From NCBI GenBank assembly GCA_020848435.1, contig JADLAC010000089.1, positions 1 through 64,000 of the forward strand: 64,000 nt of DNA. Direction: 5' to 3'. Positions 1 through 8,860 of this stretch are shown here, one piece after another. Origin of the DNA: Burkholderiales bacterium. Its GTDB lineage: Bacteria; Pseudomonadota; Gammaproteobacteria; Burkholderiales; WYBJ01. A model generated the notes under the pieces. That model was not told the DNA's origin. It searched no databases and worked only from the letters and a program-made list of their open reading frames with translations. The position numbers and the translations under genes were made by a program. Numbering within the stretch: the first letter of the stretch is position 1; each line of letters begins with the position of its first letter.

Positions 1-126
1 CGCTTTTCGCGCATGGCGGTGTCGAACGACTTGCCGATAGTCTCGCTATCGGCTGCGTCGTCCTCCTAGCCCTGCGCGAAAATCGCCTCCGTCGCACACG
101 TGAAATCAAGTCCGACAGGCTCCTAG
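1..126 (-). repeat. Structured dispersed repeat, copy 1
   Basis: Read on the minus strand, it starts with a 25-nt block (126 down to 102) identical to positions 39587-39611. A nested hairpin region follows. Outer arms are 4-13 and 73-82 (perfect 10 bp), middle arms 26-30 and 57-61, and inner arms 33-40 and 46-53 (perfect 8 bp, 5-nt loop). It lies just downstream of the thiolase-like gene and in the same orientation. It may extend beyond the left window edge. No reading frame of note is present. Confidence 0.7.
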
Positions 127-161
127 CTAGGGTCGAGACTACCGCGCCTTGGGCCGGCGCG

Positions 162-1316
162 CTATACGGTGTTCTCCGCGCCGAGGATGACCGTCACCTG
201 GCTCGACAGCACGCCGCCGTTGCCGTGCGCGAGCGCGACGTCGCAGTTCGCGACCTGGCCCTCTGCGCGTTCGCCGCGAAGCTGGCGCACGGCCTCGATC
301 AGCAGGAAGATGCCGTACATCCCGGGATGACAGTAAGACAGGCCGCCGCCGTTGGTGTTGACGTTGAGCTTGCCGCCGGGCGCGATGCCGCCGCCTGCCA
401 CCAGGCGCCCGCCCTCGCCCTTGGGCACGAAGCCCAGGTCTTCCAGGAAAAGGATGGTGTTGATGGTGAACGCATCATAGAGCTCGATCGCCTTCACGTC
501 GGCGGGTTTCAGGCCCGCCATCTTGAATGCCTGCGGGCCCGAGCGCGATGCGCCGGTCACGGTCAGGTCGGGCATGTTCGAGATGCTGTTGTGGCTCAGA
601 TACTCGCCCACGCCGAGGACATAGGCGGGTTTGTTCTTGAGCGACTTGGCGCGTTGCGCGGATACCATGATGAGCGCTCCGCCGCCATCGCTGACGAGAC
701 AACAATCGCGCACCGTGAAGGGATAGCTCACCATGCGCGCGCTCAACACCTGCTCGATGGTGAGCGGTTCCTTTTCCCACGCACGCGGATTGCGCAACGC
801 CCACTTGCGCGCCGCGACCGCGACTTCGGCGAGCTGCTCGCGCGTCGTCCCGTACTGGTGCATGTGACGCGACGCGGCCAGCGCGTAGGCCGAGGAGGGC
901 AGGAAAGGCTTGTACACCGTCTCGTAGGGATTGAGCTCGCGCGGGCTCGACTGGGCACGCGAGACCGTGCGCTGCGTGCTGCCGTAGGTGATCAGCGCGA
1001 CGTCGCACAATCCGTTCTGGATTGCGGCGTGCGCATGGCCGACGTGCGACTCGAACGACGAGCCGCCGATCTGGCTGTTGTCGGCATAGCGAGGCTCGAT
1101 GCCGAGATACTCGCGCAAGTGCAAAGTGGGGCTGCGAGCCTGCGTCGTGGCCGCGAAAATGGCGTCGATGTCGGAGAGCTTCAAGCCGCAATCGTCCAAC
1201 GCACGCCGCGTCGCCTGCGCCATCAGGTCGATCGGGCTCATGTTCGGTGCGACCGCGTGCAAGTCCGATTCGGCGGCACCGACGATGGCTACACTGCCGC
1301 GTTGAAGGCCTTTCAT
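162..1316 (-). CDS. Thiolase-like (SCP-x/archaeal-type) protein
   Basis: A 384-residue thiolase-fold protein of the lipid-transfer/SCP-x type that pairs with DUF35 proteins. It is expected to act on acyl-CoA thioesters in the cytoplasm. The ATG at 1316 overlaps the upstream DUF35 stop as ATGA, which fixes the start and implies translational coupling. The C-terminal glycine-rich region with a Cys-His pair (GGGLSYCHPG, about residues 330-340) is present. At the usual N-terminal nucleophile position the sequence reads GGSSFES (84-90), with no cysteine, so ordinary thiolysis is doubtful. It is the last gene of the operon with the DUF35 protein, two Bug proteins and an acyl-CoA ligase. The family call is firm; the substrate is unknown. 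Confidence 0.88.
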   Translation of the reverse strand: MKGLQRGSVAIVGAAESDLHAVAPNMSPIDLMAQATRRALDDCGLKLSDIDAIFAATTQARSPTLHLREYLGIEPRYADNSQIGGSSFESHVGHAHAAIQNGLCDVALITYGSTQRTVSRAQSSPRELNPYETVYKPFLPSSAYALAASRHMHQYGTTREQLAEVAVAARKWALRNPRAWEKEPLTIEQVLSARMVSYPFTVRDCCLVSDGGGALIMVSAQRAKSLKNKPAYVLGVGEYLSHNSISNMPDLTVTGASRSGPQAFKMAGLKPADVKAIELYDAFTINTILFLEDLGFVPKGEGGRLVAGGGIAPGGKLNVNTNGGGLSYCHPGMYGIFLLIEAVRQLRGERAEGQVANCDVALAHGNGGVLSSQVTVILGAENTV

Positions 1317-1702
1317 TTCGAGCCCTCCACGGGAACGAACACCGGATAGGGCGGCTGCTTGTCGTCGCCCGGATGCATGCGCACTTTCACCCGCATGCCG
1401 ATTTTCACCTGCATCGGGTCGATGTCCTCGACCCGGCTCATCATGCGAAAGCCCTCGTCGACATCGATCAGCGCCACGTTGTAGGGCGTGACGTCCTTGC
1501 TGTGGACCACCGTGGTCGCGTGCACGCTGCCCAGGCCCTGGCTCACGCGCCATTCCAGGTTGGTGCTGCCCGAACCGGGGGCCAGCACGCGCGGGAAGAA
1601 GACGGGCTTGTTGTCGTCGAGCGAATACTGATACGCGAGCAGCCCCTTGCGGCAATGCTCGAGGAAGGTGCCGTAGGGCGATGCCTTCAGCTTTTCATCC
1701 AA
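1313..1702 (-). CDS. DUF35 OB-fold protein, acyl-CoA-associated
   Basis: A 129-residue DUF35 protein. Members have an N-terminal rubredoxin-like zinc ribbon and a C-terminal OB fold, and form complexes with thiolases, as the adjacent gene suggests. The start is a TTG at 1702 with AAGGAG six bases upstream; no ATG fits as well. The ribbon region keeps a single Cys (EHCRKG) and lacks the usual CxxC pairs, so zinc binding is probably lost. The OB-fold part (about residues 50-125, VHSKDVTPYNVALIDVDEG) looks intact. It probably channels or positions acyl-CoA for the downstream thiolase-like protein. Confidence 0.85.
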   Translation of the reverse strand: MDEKLKASPYGTFLEHCRKGLLAYQYSLDDNKPVFFPRVLAPGSGSTNLEWRVSQGLGSVHATTVVHSKDVTPYNVALIDVDEGFRMMSRVEDIDPMQVKIGMRVKVRMHPGDDKQPPYPVFVPVEGSK

Positions 1703-1739
1703 AGTGCTTCTCCTTGCTGTCGATTGCGATGCTTGGTTG

Positions 1740-2708
1740 CTATTCGAGCTTGATGCCGGAGGCGGCGACCACCTTGCCCCAGCGATCCAGCTCTTCGCGC
1801 ACGAGCTGCGCCAACTGTTCCGGCGTTCCGGGCGCCGCATCGGCGCCGAACTTGAGGAAGATGGCCTTGGTTTCGGGCGCATTGAGCACCCGCACCATGT
1901 CGGCGTTGAGCCGCGCGATCATCTCCCTCGGGGTCGCGGCCGCGGCGAAGATGCCGTACCAGTTGTAGGCGACGACCTGGAAGCCCTGTTCGAGCATGGT
2001 CGGCACCTGCGGCAAGCTCGGCGAGCGCTCGCGCGTACCCACCGCCAGCGCGCGCAGCTTGCCGGACTGGACCTGCGGCAGCAGCACGGGCAGGTCGGCG
2101 AAGATGAGCTGGGTCTGGCCGCCGATCACCTCCATGGTGGCCGGACCCGCGCCCTTGTACGGGACATGCACCATGTCGATTCTGGCTGCTTGCTTGAACA
2201 GCTCCATCGCCAGGTGCGGCGTGCCGCCCGTGCCGGAGGAGGCATAGACGAGCTCGCCCGGACGGCGCTTCGCGAGCGCTACCAGCTCCTTCACGGTGCG
2301 CACGGGCAGCGACACGTTGGTCGTGAGCAGCTCCGGCATGGTGGCCATGGTGGTCACCGGGGCGAAATCCTTCACCGGATCGTAGGGCAGCGGGCGCACG
2401 AATGCCTTCGGGCTGATGGCGAACGGGCCCGCCGCGCCGATCGTGAGCGTATAGCCGTCGGGCGCGGACTTGGCGACATACTCATAGCCGATGGCGCCAT
2501 TGGCACCCGCGCGATTCTCGACCACCACCGGGCTCTTGACCGACTCGCTCAGGCGTTGCGCGAACGGGCGCGTGAGGCCGTCGATCGGACCGCCCGGCGG
2601 ATACGTGACCACGATGCGCAGCGGCTTGCCGTAGCCCGATTGAGCCGCGACGCCCACCGGGAACAGCAGTACCAGCGCGCAAAACGGAACGCAATGTCGT
2701 AGCTGCAT
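1740..2708 (-). CDS. Bug-family (TctC) periplasmic binding protein
   Basis: A 322-residue tripartite tricarboxylate transporter substrate-binding protein. It has an N-terminal signal peptide (about 1-22, ending VGVAAQ), the family's PLRIVVTYPPGGPID strand-loop, then ENRAGANGAIG and PDGYT motifs. Bug proteins bind small carboxylates such as organic acids or aromatic acids in the periplasm. No TctA or TctB membrane subunit is nearby, as is usual for the expanded Bug families of betaproteobacteria. It sits in an acyl-CoA operon, so its ligand is plausibly the acid activated by the ligase at 3787-5934. The ligand cannot be read from sequence. Confidence 0.93.
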   Translation of the reverse strand: MQLRHCVPFCALVLLFPVGVAAQSGYGKPLRIVVTYPPGGPIDGLTRPFAQRLSESVKSPVVVENRAGANGAIGYEYVAKSAPDGYTLTIGAAGPFAISPKAFVRPLPYDPVKDFAPVTTMATMPELLTTNVSLPVRTVKELVALAKRRPGELVYASSGTGGTPHLAMELFKQAARIDMVHVPYKGAGPATMEVIGGQTQLIFADLPVLLPQVQSGKLRALAVGTRERSPSLPQVPTMLEQGFQVVAYNWYGIFAAAATPREMIARLNADMVRVLNAPETKAIFLKFGADAAPGTPEQLAQLVREELDRWGKVVAASGIKLE

Positions 2709-2800
2709 GCTTCATCCCCCTCCACGTGGCAACGATCGCGCGCGGCCGTGCGCGATCGCAATCGATCGGCATACGCCTGCTCACCCCGGCGTCCGGCTGC

Positions 2801-3790
2801 TTAAGTCCCCGCTTTCACGCCCGCAAGCTTGATGACCTTCGACCACTTCGCGATCTCGTTGCGCAGGAAGCGGGCGAAATCGGCCGGCGTGGATCCCACC
2901 GGATCCGAGCCCTCGGCCTTGAGCCGCTCGCGGATGTCCGGCGCCGCGAGCAGCTTGCGCACCGCGCTCGAAATGCGTTCGACCACTTCCGGCGGACTTT
3001 TCGCCGGCCCGGCCAACCCGTTCCATGCCACGGCTTCGAAGCCCTTCAGGCCCGATTCGTCCAGCGTCGGCAGTTCGGGCAGCACGGCGGAGCGCTTGAT
3101 GCTCGTCACCGCGAGCGCGCGAATTTTGCCGGACTTGATGAGCGGGTAGGCCGACGTGAGGCCATTGAAGACCAGGTCGACGTGGCCTCCGACCAGGTCG
3201 GTCAATGCCGGCGCGTTGCCTTTGTACGGAATGTGCACCATCTTCACCCCGGCCATCGCCTGGAACAGCTCGCCGGCCAGATGGTTCGAGCCGCCGCTGC
3301 CCGAGGAGCCGTAGTTGAGCATGCCGGGTTTGGCCTTGGCGAGCGCGATCAGTCCCTTCACGTCGCGCGCCGGCACGCTCGGATTGACGACCACCGCGAG
3401 CGGCGTCGTGTTGATCAGCGTGATCGGCGTGAAATCCTGCACCGGATCGTACGGCAGCTTCGGCAACAGGCTTGGATTGATGGTGAAGGGCGCGGGCACG
3501 ACCAGCAGCGTATAGCCGTCGGGCGCCGCGCGCGCCACCAGCTCGGTCCCGATCACCGTGCCGCCTCCGGGACGGTTATCGACGATCACGGTCTGGCCGA
3601 GCATTTCGGTCAGGCGTGCGCCGACCGCGCGGGCGATGATGTCGGTGCTGCCGCCGGCGGCGAACGGGACGATGAAGCGAACCGGCCGGCTAGGGTAGGG
3701 CTGCGCCGCCGCGAACCCGGACATCAAGGCGATGGCGAGCGCCGCGTAAGCGCGAAGCGGATGTTGCGTGCGCATCGTCGTCGGCATCAT
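2801..3790 (-). CDS. Bug-family (TctC) periplasmic binding protein
   Basis: A 329-residue Bug protein with a signal peptide (about residues 6-29, LAIALMSGFAAAQ), then RPVRFIVPFAAGGSTD, DNRPGGGTVIG and PDGYT family motifs, and the C-terminal WSKVIK stretch. The start ATG at 3790 overlaps the stop of the acyl-CoA ligase gene as ATGA; an internal ATG five codons later is an alternative. It is the second Bug gene in this operon and clearly diverged from its neighbour, so it may bind a related but different acid. Confidence 0.93.
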   Translation of the reverse strand: MMPTTMRTQHPLRAYAALAIALMSGFAAAQPYPSRPVRFIVPFAAGGSTDIIARAVGARLTEMLGQTVIVDNRPGGGTVIGTELVARAAPDGYTLLVVPAPFTINPSLLPKLPYDPVQDFTPITLINTTPLAVVVNPSVPARDVKGLIALAKAKPGMLNYGSSGSGGSNHLAGELFQAMAGVKMVHIPYKGNAPALTDLVGGHVDLVFNGLTSAYPLIKSGKIRALAVTSIKRSAVLPELPTLDESGLKGFEAVAWNGLAGPAKSPPEVVERISSAVRKLLAAPDIRERLKAEGSDPVGSTPADFARFLRNEIAKWSKVIKLAGVKAGT

Positions 3791-5934
3791 CGGGTCGTAC
3801 TCCCGTGTAGCACCACCAGCGCGTCCGCGGCCACCACGCCTTCGCCCGCCGGACGCACGAACAGGGGATTGACGTCGATCTCCTTGATGCGTGCCGCATG
3901 ATCGGCGATCAAGAGCGACAGGCGCACCAGCACTTCGGCGAGCGCAGCGACATCGAGTGCCCGCGCACCGCGATAGCCGCGCAGCAGGGCCGCGCCCTTG
4001 ATCTCGTTCACCATGTCGTGCGCGACGGCGAGATCGAAGGGGGCGAAGCGATGGGTCACGTCGTGCAGCAGCTCCGTCAGGACTCCGCCCAGCCCGAACA
4101 TGACCGTCGGGCCGAAGTAGGGGTCATCGACCGCGCCGAGGATGACCTCGGTGCCGCTCGCCATCTCCTGGACGAGGACGCCGTCGATGCGCGCATCCGG
4201 TCGATACGCGCGTGCCGCCGCGACCACCACGCGCGCGGCGCTGCGCAGGCCGGCGAGATCCGTCACGTTCAAGCGAATCGCCCCGGCCTCGGTCTTGTGC
4301 GCGATGTCGGGCGATTCGATCTTGACCGCGAGCGGGTAGGTGAGTCGCGGGTCGCGCAGGGTGTCGATCTCGTTCTCGGCGAACAAGCGGCTGCGCACCA
4401 CCGGTATGCCGTAGCGCGCGAGCACCTGCTTGGATGCGCCCTCGCCGAGGGCGCCGCTCGCCGGCAACTCGAGCGCCTTGGCTTGCACCAGACGCGGCGC
4501 GTCGCCGCCGGCACGTGCTTTGAAACGATCGGCCTTGACGCCGAAGCGATACATGGCGCCGAGCGCGTTCATCGAGCGCCGCGGCGAGAGAAAGCAGGGA
4601 ATGCCGGCGGCTTGCACGGTATCGAAGGCTTCCTGGGTGCGTTCCGAGCCCGACCCCCATTGCAGCATGACCGGCTTGTCGCTCGCACGTGCGACCTCGA
4701 CGAAGCCGCGCGCCCACACCGCGGCGATCGCACCGGGCGCGGAGCGCACGATCGCCTGATCGAATTCGGGGGCGGCGAGCACGGTTGCGATGACCCGATT
4801 GTAGGAAGCGAAATTGTCGCCGTAGCCTTGCGGGGTGAGATCGATCGGATTGCCGAGCGCGCCGAACTCCGGCGCATCCGGTTTCAGCTTCTCGAGCGTC
4901 GCCGCCGATGTCTCCGGGACCTCGAAGCCGTTCTGTTCGCACAGATCGGCGACCAGGACGCCGGCACCGCCCGAGAGCGTGAGGACCGCCACGCGGTTGC
5001 CGCGCGCGCGCTTGCGGTAGCGCAGGAACTGGGCGAGATCGACCACGTCGTCGGTGTCGCCGATTTCGATGTAGCCGCCTTGCTCCAGCGCGCGGCGAAA
5101 CAGCTCCGGTCCCGCGCTAAGCCGGCCGGTATGCGAGGTGGCGGCCCGCCGGCCCGAGCGCGAATTGCCGACCTTCCACATCAGCACGGGCTTTTCCAGC
5201 GCCAGCGCGCGCCGGCCGATGTCCAGCAGGCCGCGCCCGTCGGTGCTGCCTTCGAGATAGGCGACCACCGCATCGGTGTCCTCGCGCTCGAGCAGATAGC
5301 GGATGAGCTCGGTGGCGCTGATGTCGGTCTCGTTGCCGGTGGAAACGATGTAATTGAACCCGACGCCTTGTTGATCGGCCGCCGTTACCATGCCCAAGCC
5401 ATAACCGCCGCTTTGCGTGACCATCGCGAGCCGTCCGGCGCGCAGGTTCCGGTTGGACATGGCGCCGCCGAAACCGGCGTGAATGTGCTCGTCGAGATTG
5501 AGCAGGCCGATGCAATTGGGGCCGACGATGCGCACGTCGTTGCGGGCCAAGGCCGCCTCGAGCGCGCGCTGGCTGTCCGCGCCGCGCGCACCGATCTCGT
5601 GAAACCCGGCGCTCAACACGATGGCGAACGGGAGACCGCGCGCACCGCATTGGTCGATCACGCCCGGCACGTGGTGCGCGCCGACCACAATGAGCGCGAG
5701 GTCGCAGGGATCGGGCACCGACGCGACGTCCGGATAACAGGGCAAGCCCTTCAGCTCGGGATACTTCGGATTCACCGGATAGACGCGGCCTGCGTAGCCG
5801 TACTCGGTGAGAAAGCGCAGCGGCTGCCCGCCCAAGCTGGTCGGGGTGGCCGAGGCGCCGACCAAGGCGATACCGCGCGGGCTGAACAGGCGATCGAAAT
5901 CGGCGTAGGGCGAAGTGTTACGCGTCGAGACCAC
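3787..5934 (-). CDS. NDP-forming acyl-CoA ligase (Acs/Acd type)
   Basis: A 715-residue protein combining both subunits of the NDP-forming acetate/acyl-CoA synthetase family. A CoA-binding Rossmann domain comes first (about 10-110, ALVGASATPTSLGG), then two succinyl-CoA-ligase-like domains (about 140-470, with the GPNCIG and SQSGG motifs), then a C-terminal ATP-grasp domain (about 495-710). It converts an organic acid, CoA and NTP to acyl-CoA through a phosphohistidine intermediate. The GTG at 5934 has AAGGAG six bases upstream; another GTG at 5964 is in frame but less well placed. It is first in the operon with two Bug proteins, DUF35 and thiolase. The acid substrate is unknown. Confidence 0.92.
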   Translation of the reverse strand: MVSTRNTSPYADFDRLFSPRGIALVGASATPTSLGGQPLRFLTEYGYAGRVYPVNPKYPELKGLPCYPDVASVPDPCDLALIVVGAHHVPGVIDQCGARGLPFAIVLSAGFHEIGARGADSQRALEAALARNDVRIVGPNCIGLLNLDEHIHAGFGGAMSNRNLRAGRLAMVTQSGGYGLGMVTAADQQGVGFNYIVSTGNETDISATELIRYLLEREDTDAVVAYLEGSTDGRGLLDIGRRALALEKPVLMWKVGNSRSGRRAATSHTGRLSAGPELFRRALEQGGYIEIGDTDDVVDLAQFLRYRKRARGNRVAVLTLSGGAGVLVADLCEQNGFEVPETSAATLEKLKPDAPEFGALGNPIDLTPQGYGDNFASYNRVIATVLAAPEFDQAIVRSAPGAIAAVWARGFVEVARASDKPVMLQWGSGSERTQEAFDTVQAAGIPCFLSPRRSMNALGAMYRFGVKADRFKARAGGDAPRLVQAKALELPASGALGEGASKQVLARYGIPVVRSRLFAENEIDTLRDPRLTYPLAVKIESPDIAHKTEAGAIRLNVTDLAGLRSAARVVVAAARAYRPDARIDGVLVQEMASGTEVILGAVDDPYFGPTVMFGLGGVLTELLHDVTHRFAPFDLAVAHDMVNEIKGAALLRGYRGARALDVAALAEVLVRLSLLIADHAARIKEIDVNPLFVRPAGEGVVAADALVVLHGSTTR

Positions 5935-6163
5935 GACAAGCTCCTTCGCGCTCGATTCTATCACCGGGGTGCGTCATGACCGGCGGCCGCGGGCGTGCCG
6001 ATCGCGGCGACAGCATAGCGGCGGCGGTCGATATTCAGGGCAGGCGCCACAGCGTTGACATGGCGCAAGCCGCGCAAGCGCGAAAGCGGTGATGATGCGC
6101 CGTACCAGCGCGTTCGAGTGACGTTAGCGAACGCTTTGCACGGTCCAGACAAGGAGCCAGGCC

Positions 6164-6592
6164 ATGGAGAAAGTCATCGTTCCGGTGGACGGATCAGCGC
6201 CCTCGCAGCGGGCCGTGGAGTTCGTCGTCGCGCGGGCGAAGGAAGCCCCGGGGATGCACATCTATCTCGTCAACGTGCAAGAGCCGCCGGCCGCGGAGGT
6301 CGTGGCGCGCGCCGGCGTGCCGGCCGAAAACCTGCACGTCGTCCATCAACGCGAGGGCATGAAAGCGATGGAAAGCGCCCGCAAAGCCTTCGACGAGGCC
6401 AAGCTTCAGTACACCGTGAGCGTGCTGGTCGGCAACGTCGCCGATCACATTCTCGCCCGCGCCCGCGAGTTGGGCTGTACCCAGATCGTCATGGGCACGC
6501 GCGGCCGCGGCGCCCTGCCGAGCCTGGTGCTCGGCTCGGTGGCGACGCGGGTGGTCCACGGCGCCGCCTGTCCCGTCACCCTGGTCAAGTAG
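6164..6592 (+). CDS. Universal stress protein, UspA family
   Basis: A 142-residue single-domain Usp. It has the N-terminal VDGS strand-loop and, near the C-terminus, the nucleotide-binding GTRGRG plus LGS motif (G-x2-G-x9-GS), so it is of the ATP-binding type. An AAGGAG site seven bases before the ATG supports the start. It is transcribed alone, divergently from the acyl-CoA operon. The role in stress survival is a family inference. Confidence 0.93.
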   Translation: MEKVIVPVDGSAPSQRAVEFVVARAKEAPGMHIYLVNVQEPPAAEVVARAGVPAENLHVVHQREGMKAMESARKAFDEAKLQYTVSVLVGNVADHILARARELGCTQIVMGTRGRGALPSLVLGSVATRVVHGAACPVTLVK

Positions 6593-6607
6593 CCGCTCGG
6601 GCTGGCG

Positions 6608-7468
6608 TCACGCGGCGATTTCCGCGCGTCCGCCGTTCAACACTACGGCATCGCGGTCCGCGACCAGCGAACGGAACGAGACCACGCTGCCGTCGCGCCA
6701 TATTTCCGTGCGGATGGTCTCGCCCGGATACACGGGCGAGGAGAAGCGACCTTCCATCGCCAGCAGCTTTGCCGAGTCGTAGCCGCAGCATTCGCGCAGA
6801 ATCGCGTGGCCCGCGACGCCGAAGGTGCAGCGCCCGTGCAGGATGGGCATCTTGAAGCCCGCGCGCTTGGCGAATTCGGGCTCCGCGTGTAAAGGATTGT
6901 AGTCGCCGCTCAAGCGGTAGATGAGCGCGGCCTGCGGCAGGGTCGGCAGATCGCACACCAGGTCGGGCTTGCGCGCGGGCAGCTTGTGCGGCTCTTTCAC
7001 CGGGCCGCTCGGGCCGCCGAAACCGCCGTTCGCGCGGGCGAACGAGGTGGACGTGAGCGAGCAGACCAACTCGCCGCTATCCTTCATGCTGACGTCCGTG
7101 GCTGTCTGGATCAACGCACCCCGGCCTTCGCCCTTGTCGAATACGCCGGTCACACGGGTGCGGCCGACGATCGTGCCCTCCACCGGCAGCAGGCGGTGGA
7201 TGCGAAAGCCCTGTTCGCCGTGGACGACCTTGGAGCCGTCGATTCCCGTGTTGCCGGTGCGATGCCAAGGGCCGGGATAACCCAGAACGATCGACATGGT
7301 GGGCAGCGCGGCGAGATTCTTCTCGTAGACGAACCGGAGCTGGTTCTCGTCCATCGGATCGAATCCCAACCCGGTTCCGAGCGCATACAGCATCGTGTCG
7401 CGCTTGGTGAGCACCTGCTCGACCTCGGGTATCTTCCAGTTCATCAACGTTTCGTAGACGATGGCCAC
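6608..7468 (-). CDS. MaoC-like (R)-specific enoyl-CoA hydratase
   Basis: A 286-residue double-hotdog protein of the hydratase-2/MaoC family. The N-terminal half is a degenerate hotdog. The C-terminal half carries the hydratase-2 motif SGDYNPLH, with the catalytic Asp and His, followed by the helix ending LHG. It would hydrate trans-2-enoyl-CoA to (R)-3-hydroxyacyl-CoA. The GTG at 7468 is preceded by GGGAGGA and chosen as the start; an upstream extension would be low complexity. It is convergent with the usp gene and lies downstream of the glycolate oxidase genes, 156 bp from glcF. Confidence 0.9.
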   Translation of the reverse strand: MAIVYETLMNWKIPEVEQVLTKRDTMLYALGTGLGFDPMDENQLRFVYEKNLAALPTMSIVLGYPGPWHRTGNTGIDGSKVVHGEQGFRIHRLLPVEGTIVGRTRVTGVFDKGEGRGALIQTATDVSMKDSGELVCSLTSTSFARANGGFGGPSGPVKEPHKLPARKPDLVCDLPTLPQAALIYRLSGDYNPLHAEPEFAKRAGFKMPILHGRCTFGVAGHAILRECCGYDSAKLLAMEGRFSSPVYPGETIRTEIWRDGSVVSFRSLVADRDAVVLNGGRAEIAA

Positions 7469-7624
7469 GTTAGCTTCCTCCCGCTGGCTGTGATGTCGGC
7501 TCGCGCTACTTATACTACATGGGGTCGGCTGCGGGAACCTCGCGCGCGCGGTCGGTGAGCGCTGGCGCGGCGACTCATCAGGACGCGCGAGCACAAGCTG
7601 CGATCGTACGGCGCAGCGATCGCA

Positions 7625-8860
7625 TCAGCGCGGCCGGCCGATGCGATCGGCGACCCATTCGATCCAATGCCGCACCGGGGTATCGATACCCGATTGCAGG
7701 TGCGCGAGACAACCGATGTTCGCGGTCAGGATTTCCTCGGGCCTGCCCGAGGTCAGTGCCGCCTGCTTCTTCGCCTTGAGTCGGCGCGCAAGCTCGGGCT
7801 GCAGGATCGAATACGTGCCGGCCGAGCCGCAGCACAGGTGCGCATCGGGCACGGGAACGAGGCGGCATCCGAGGTCCCGCAGCACGCCTTCTATGTTCGG
7901 GCCCAAGCGCAGGCCGTGCTGCAGGGTGCAGGGCGCGTGAAAGGCGATGCGAGGCATCGTAGCCTCGGTACGCGCCAGGGCGAGGAGGCGATCGCGCTCG
8001 GCGCACACGACTTCGCTCAGATCCTTGCACAGTCGCGAGATGCGCTCGGCCTTAGCGCGGTAAGCCGGGTCGTCGGCGAGCGCGTGCGCATAGTCTTTCA
8101 GCATGACACCGCAGCCGCTGGCCGTGAACACGATCGCTTCGATGCCACCATCGATCCGATGCCACCACGCATCGATCAAGCGGCGCATCCGTGCCCGCGC
8201 CTGCGCCTGAGCATTCATATGGAAGTCGAGCGCGCCGCAACACCCCGCCGCGCTCTCGCGCACGAGCGCTATGCCGAGGGCATCGAGCACGCGCGAGGCC
8301 GCCGCATTGATGTTCGGCGCGAGGCTCGGCTGCACGCAACCGTCTAGCACGAGCATGCGCCGCTCGTGGCGCACGCTCGCCCACGAGGTTTGCTCGCGGG
8401 TTTCGGGGATCGCCTGCCGCAAGGACTTGGGCAGCGCAGGGGCGAGCGCCTGGCCGAGCTTCAACAGCGGATCGAACAGCGCCGGCTCGGCGATGCCATG
8501 CCGGATCGCGCCGCGCCGCAGCCGCTCGGCCAGCGGACGGCGCGTCTTCATCTCCACGACGGCGCGGCCGATGTCGGCCAGGCGAGCGTACTGCACGCCG
8601 GAAGGGCAAGTCGTTTCGCAGGCGCGGCAGGTGAGGCATCGATCCAAATGGGTGCGGGTCTTGTCCGTCGGCTGCGCGCCCTCGAGCACTTGCTTGATCA
8701 GATAGATGCGCCCGCGCGGCCCATCGAGCTCGTCGCCCAGGAGCTGGTAGGTCGGGCACGTGGCCGTGCAAAAGCCGCAGTGCACGCACTTGCGCAGGAT
8801 CGCCTCGGCTTCGCGCCCCGCGGCCGTGTCCTTGATGAATTCGGCGAGCTTGGTTTGCAT
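7625..8860 (-). CDS. glcF: Glycolate oxidase iron-sulfur subunit GlcF
   Basis: A 411-residue membrane-associated electron-transfer subunit of glycolate dehydrogenase. Two 4Fe-4S motifs are present, CVHCGFCTATCP (about residues 25-36) and CLTCRACETTCP (about 76-87). Two cysteine-rich CCG domains follow (CCGALDFH and CCGSAGTYS). The start ATG directly follows the glcE stop codon with no gap, as expected for coupled translation. With GlcD and GlcE it oxidises glycolate to glyoxylate and passes electrons to quinone. Confidence 0.96.
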   Translation of the reverse strand: MQTKLAEFIKDTAAGREAEAILRKCVHCGFCTATCPTYQLLGDELDGPRGRIYLIKQVLEGAQPTDKTRTHLDRCLTCRACETTCPSGVQYARLADIGRAVVEMKTRRPLAERLRRGAIRHGIAEPALFDPLLKLGQALAPALPKSLRQAIPETREQTSWASVRHERRMLVLDGCVQPSLAPNINAAASRVLDALGIALVRESAAGCCGALDFHMNAQAQARARMRRLIDAWWHRIDGGIEAIVFTASGCGVMLKDYAHALADDPAYRAKAERISRLCKDLSEVVCAERDRLLALARTEATMPRIAFHAPCTLQHGLRLGPNIEGVLRDLGCRLVPVPDAHLCCGSAGTYSILQPELARRLKAKKQAALTSGRPEEILTANIGCLAHLQSGIDTPVRHWIEWVADRIGRPR

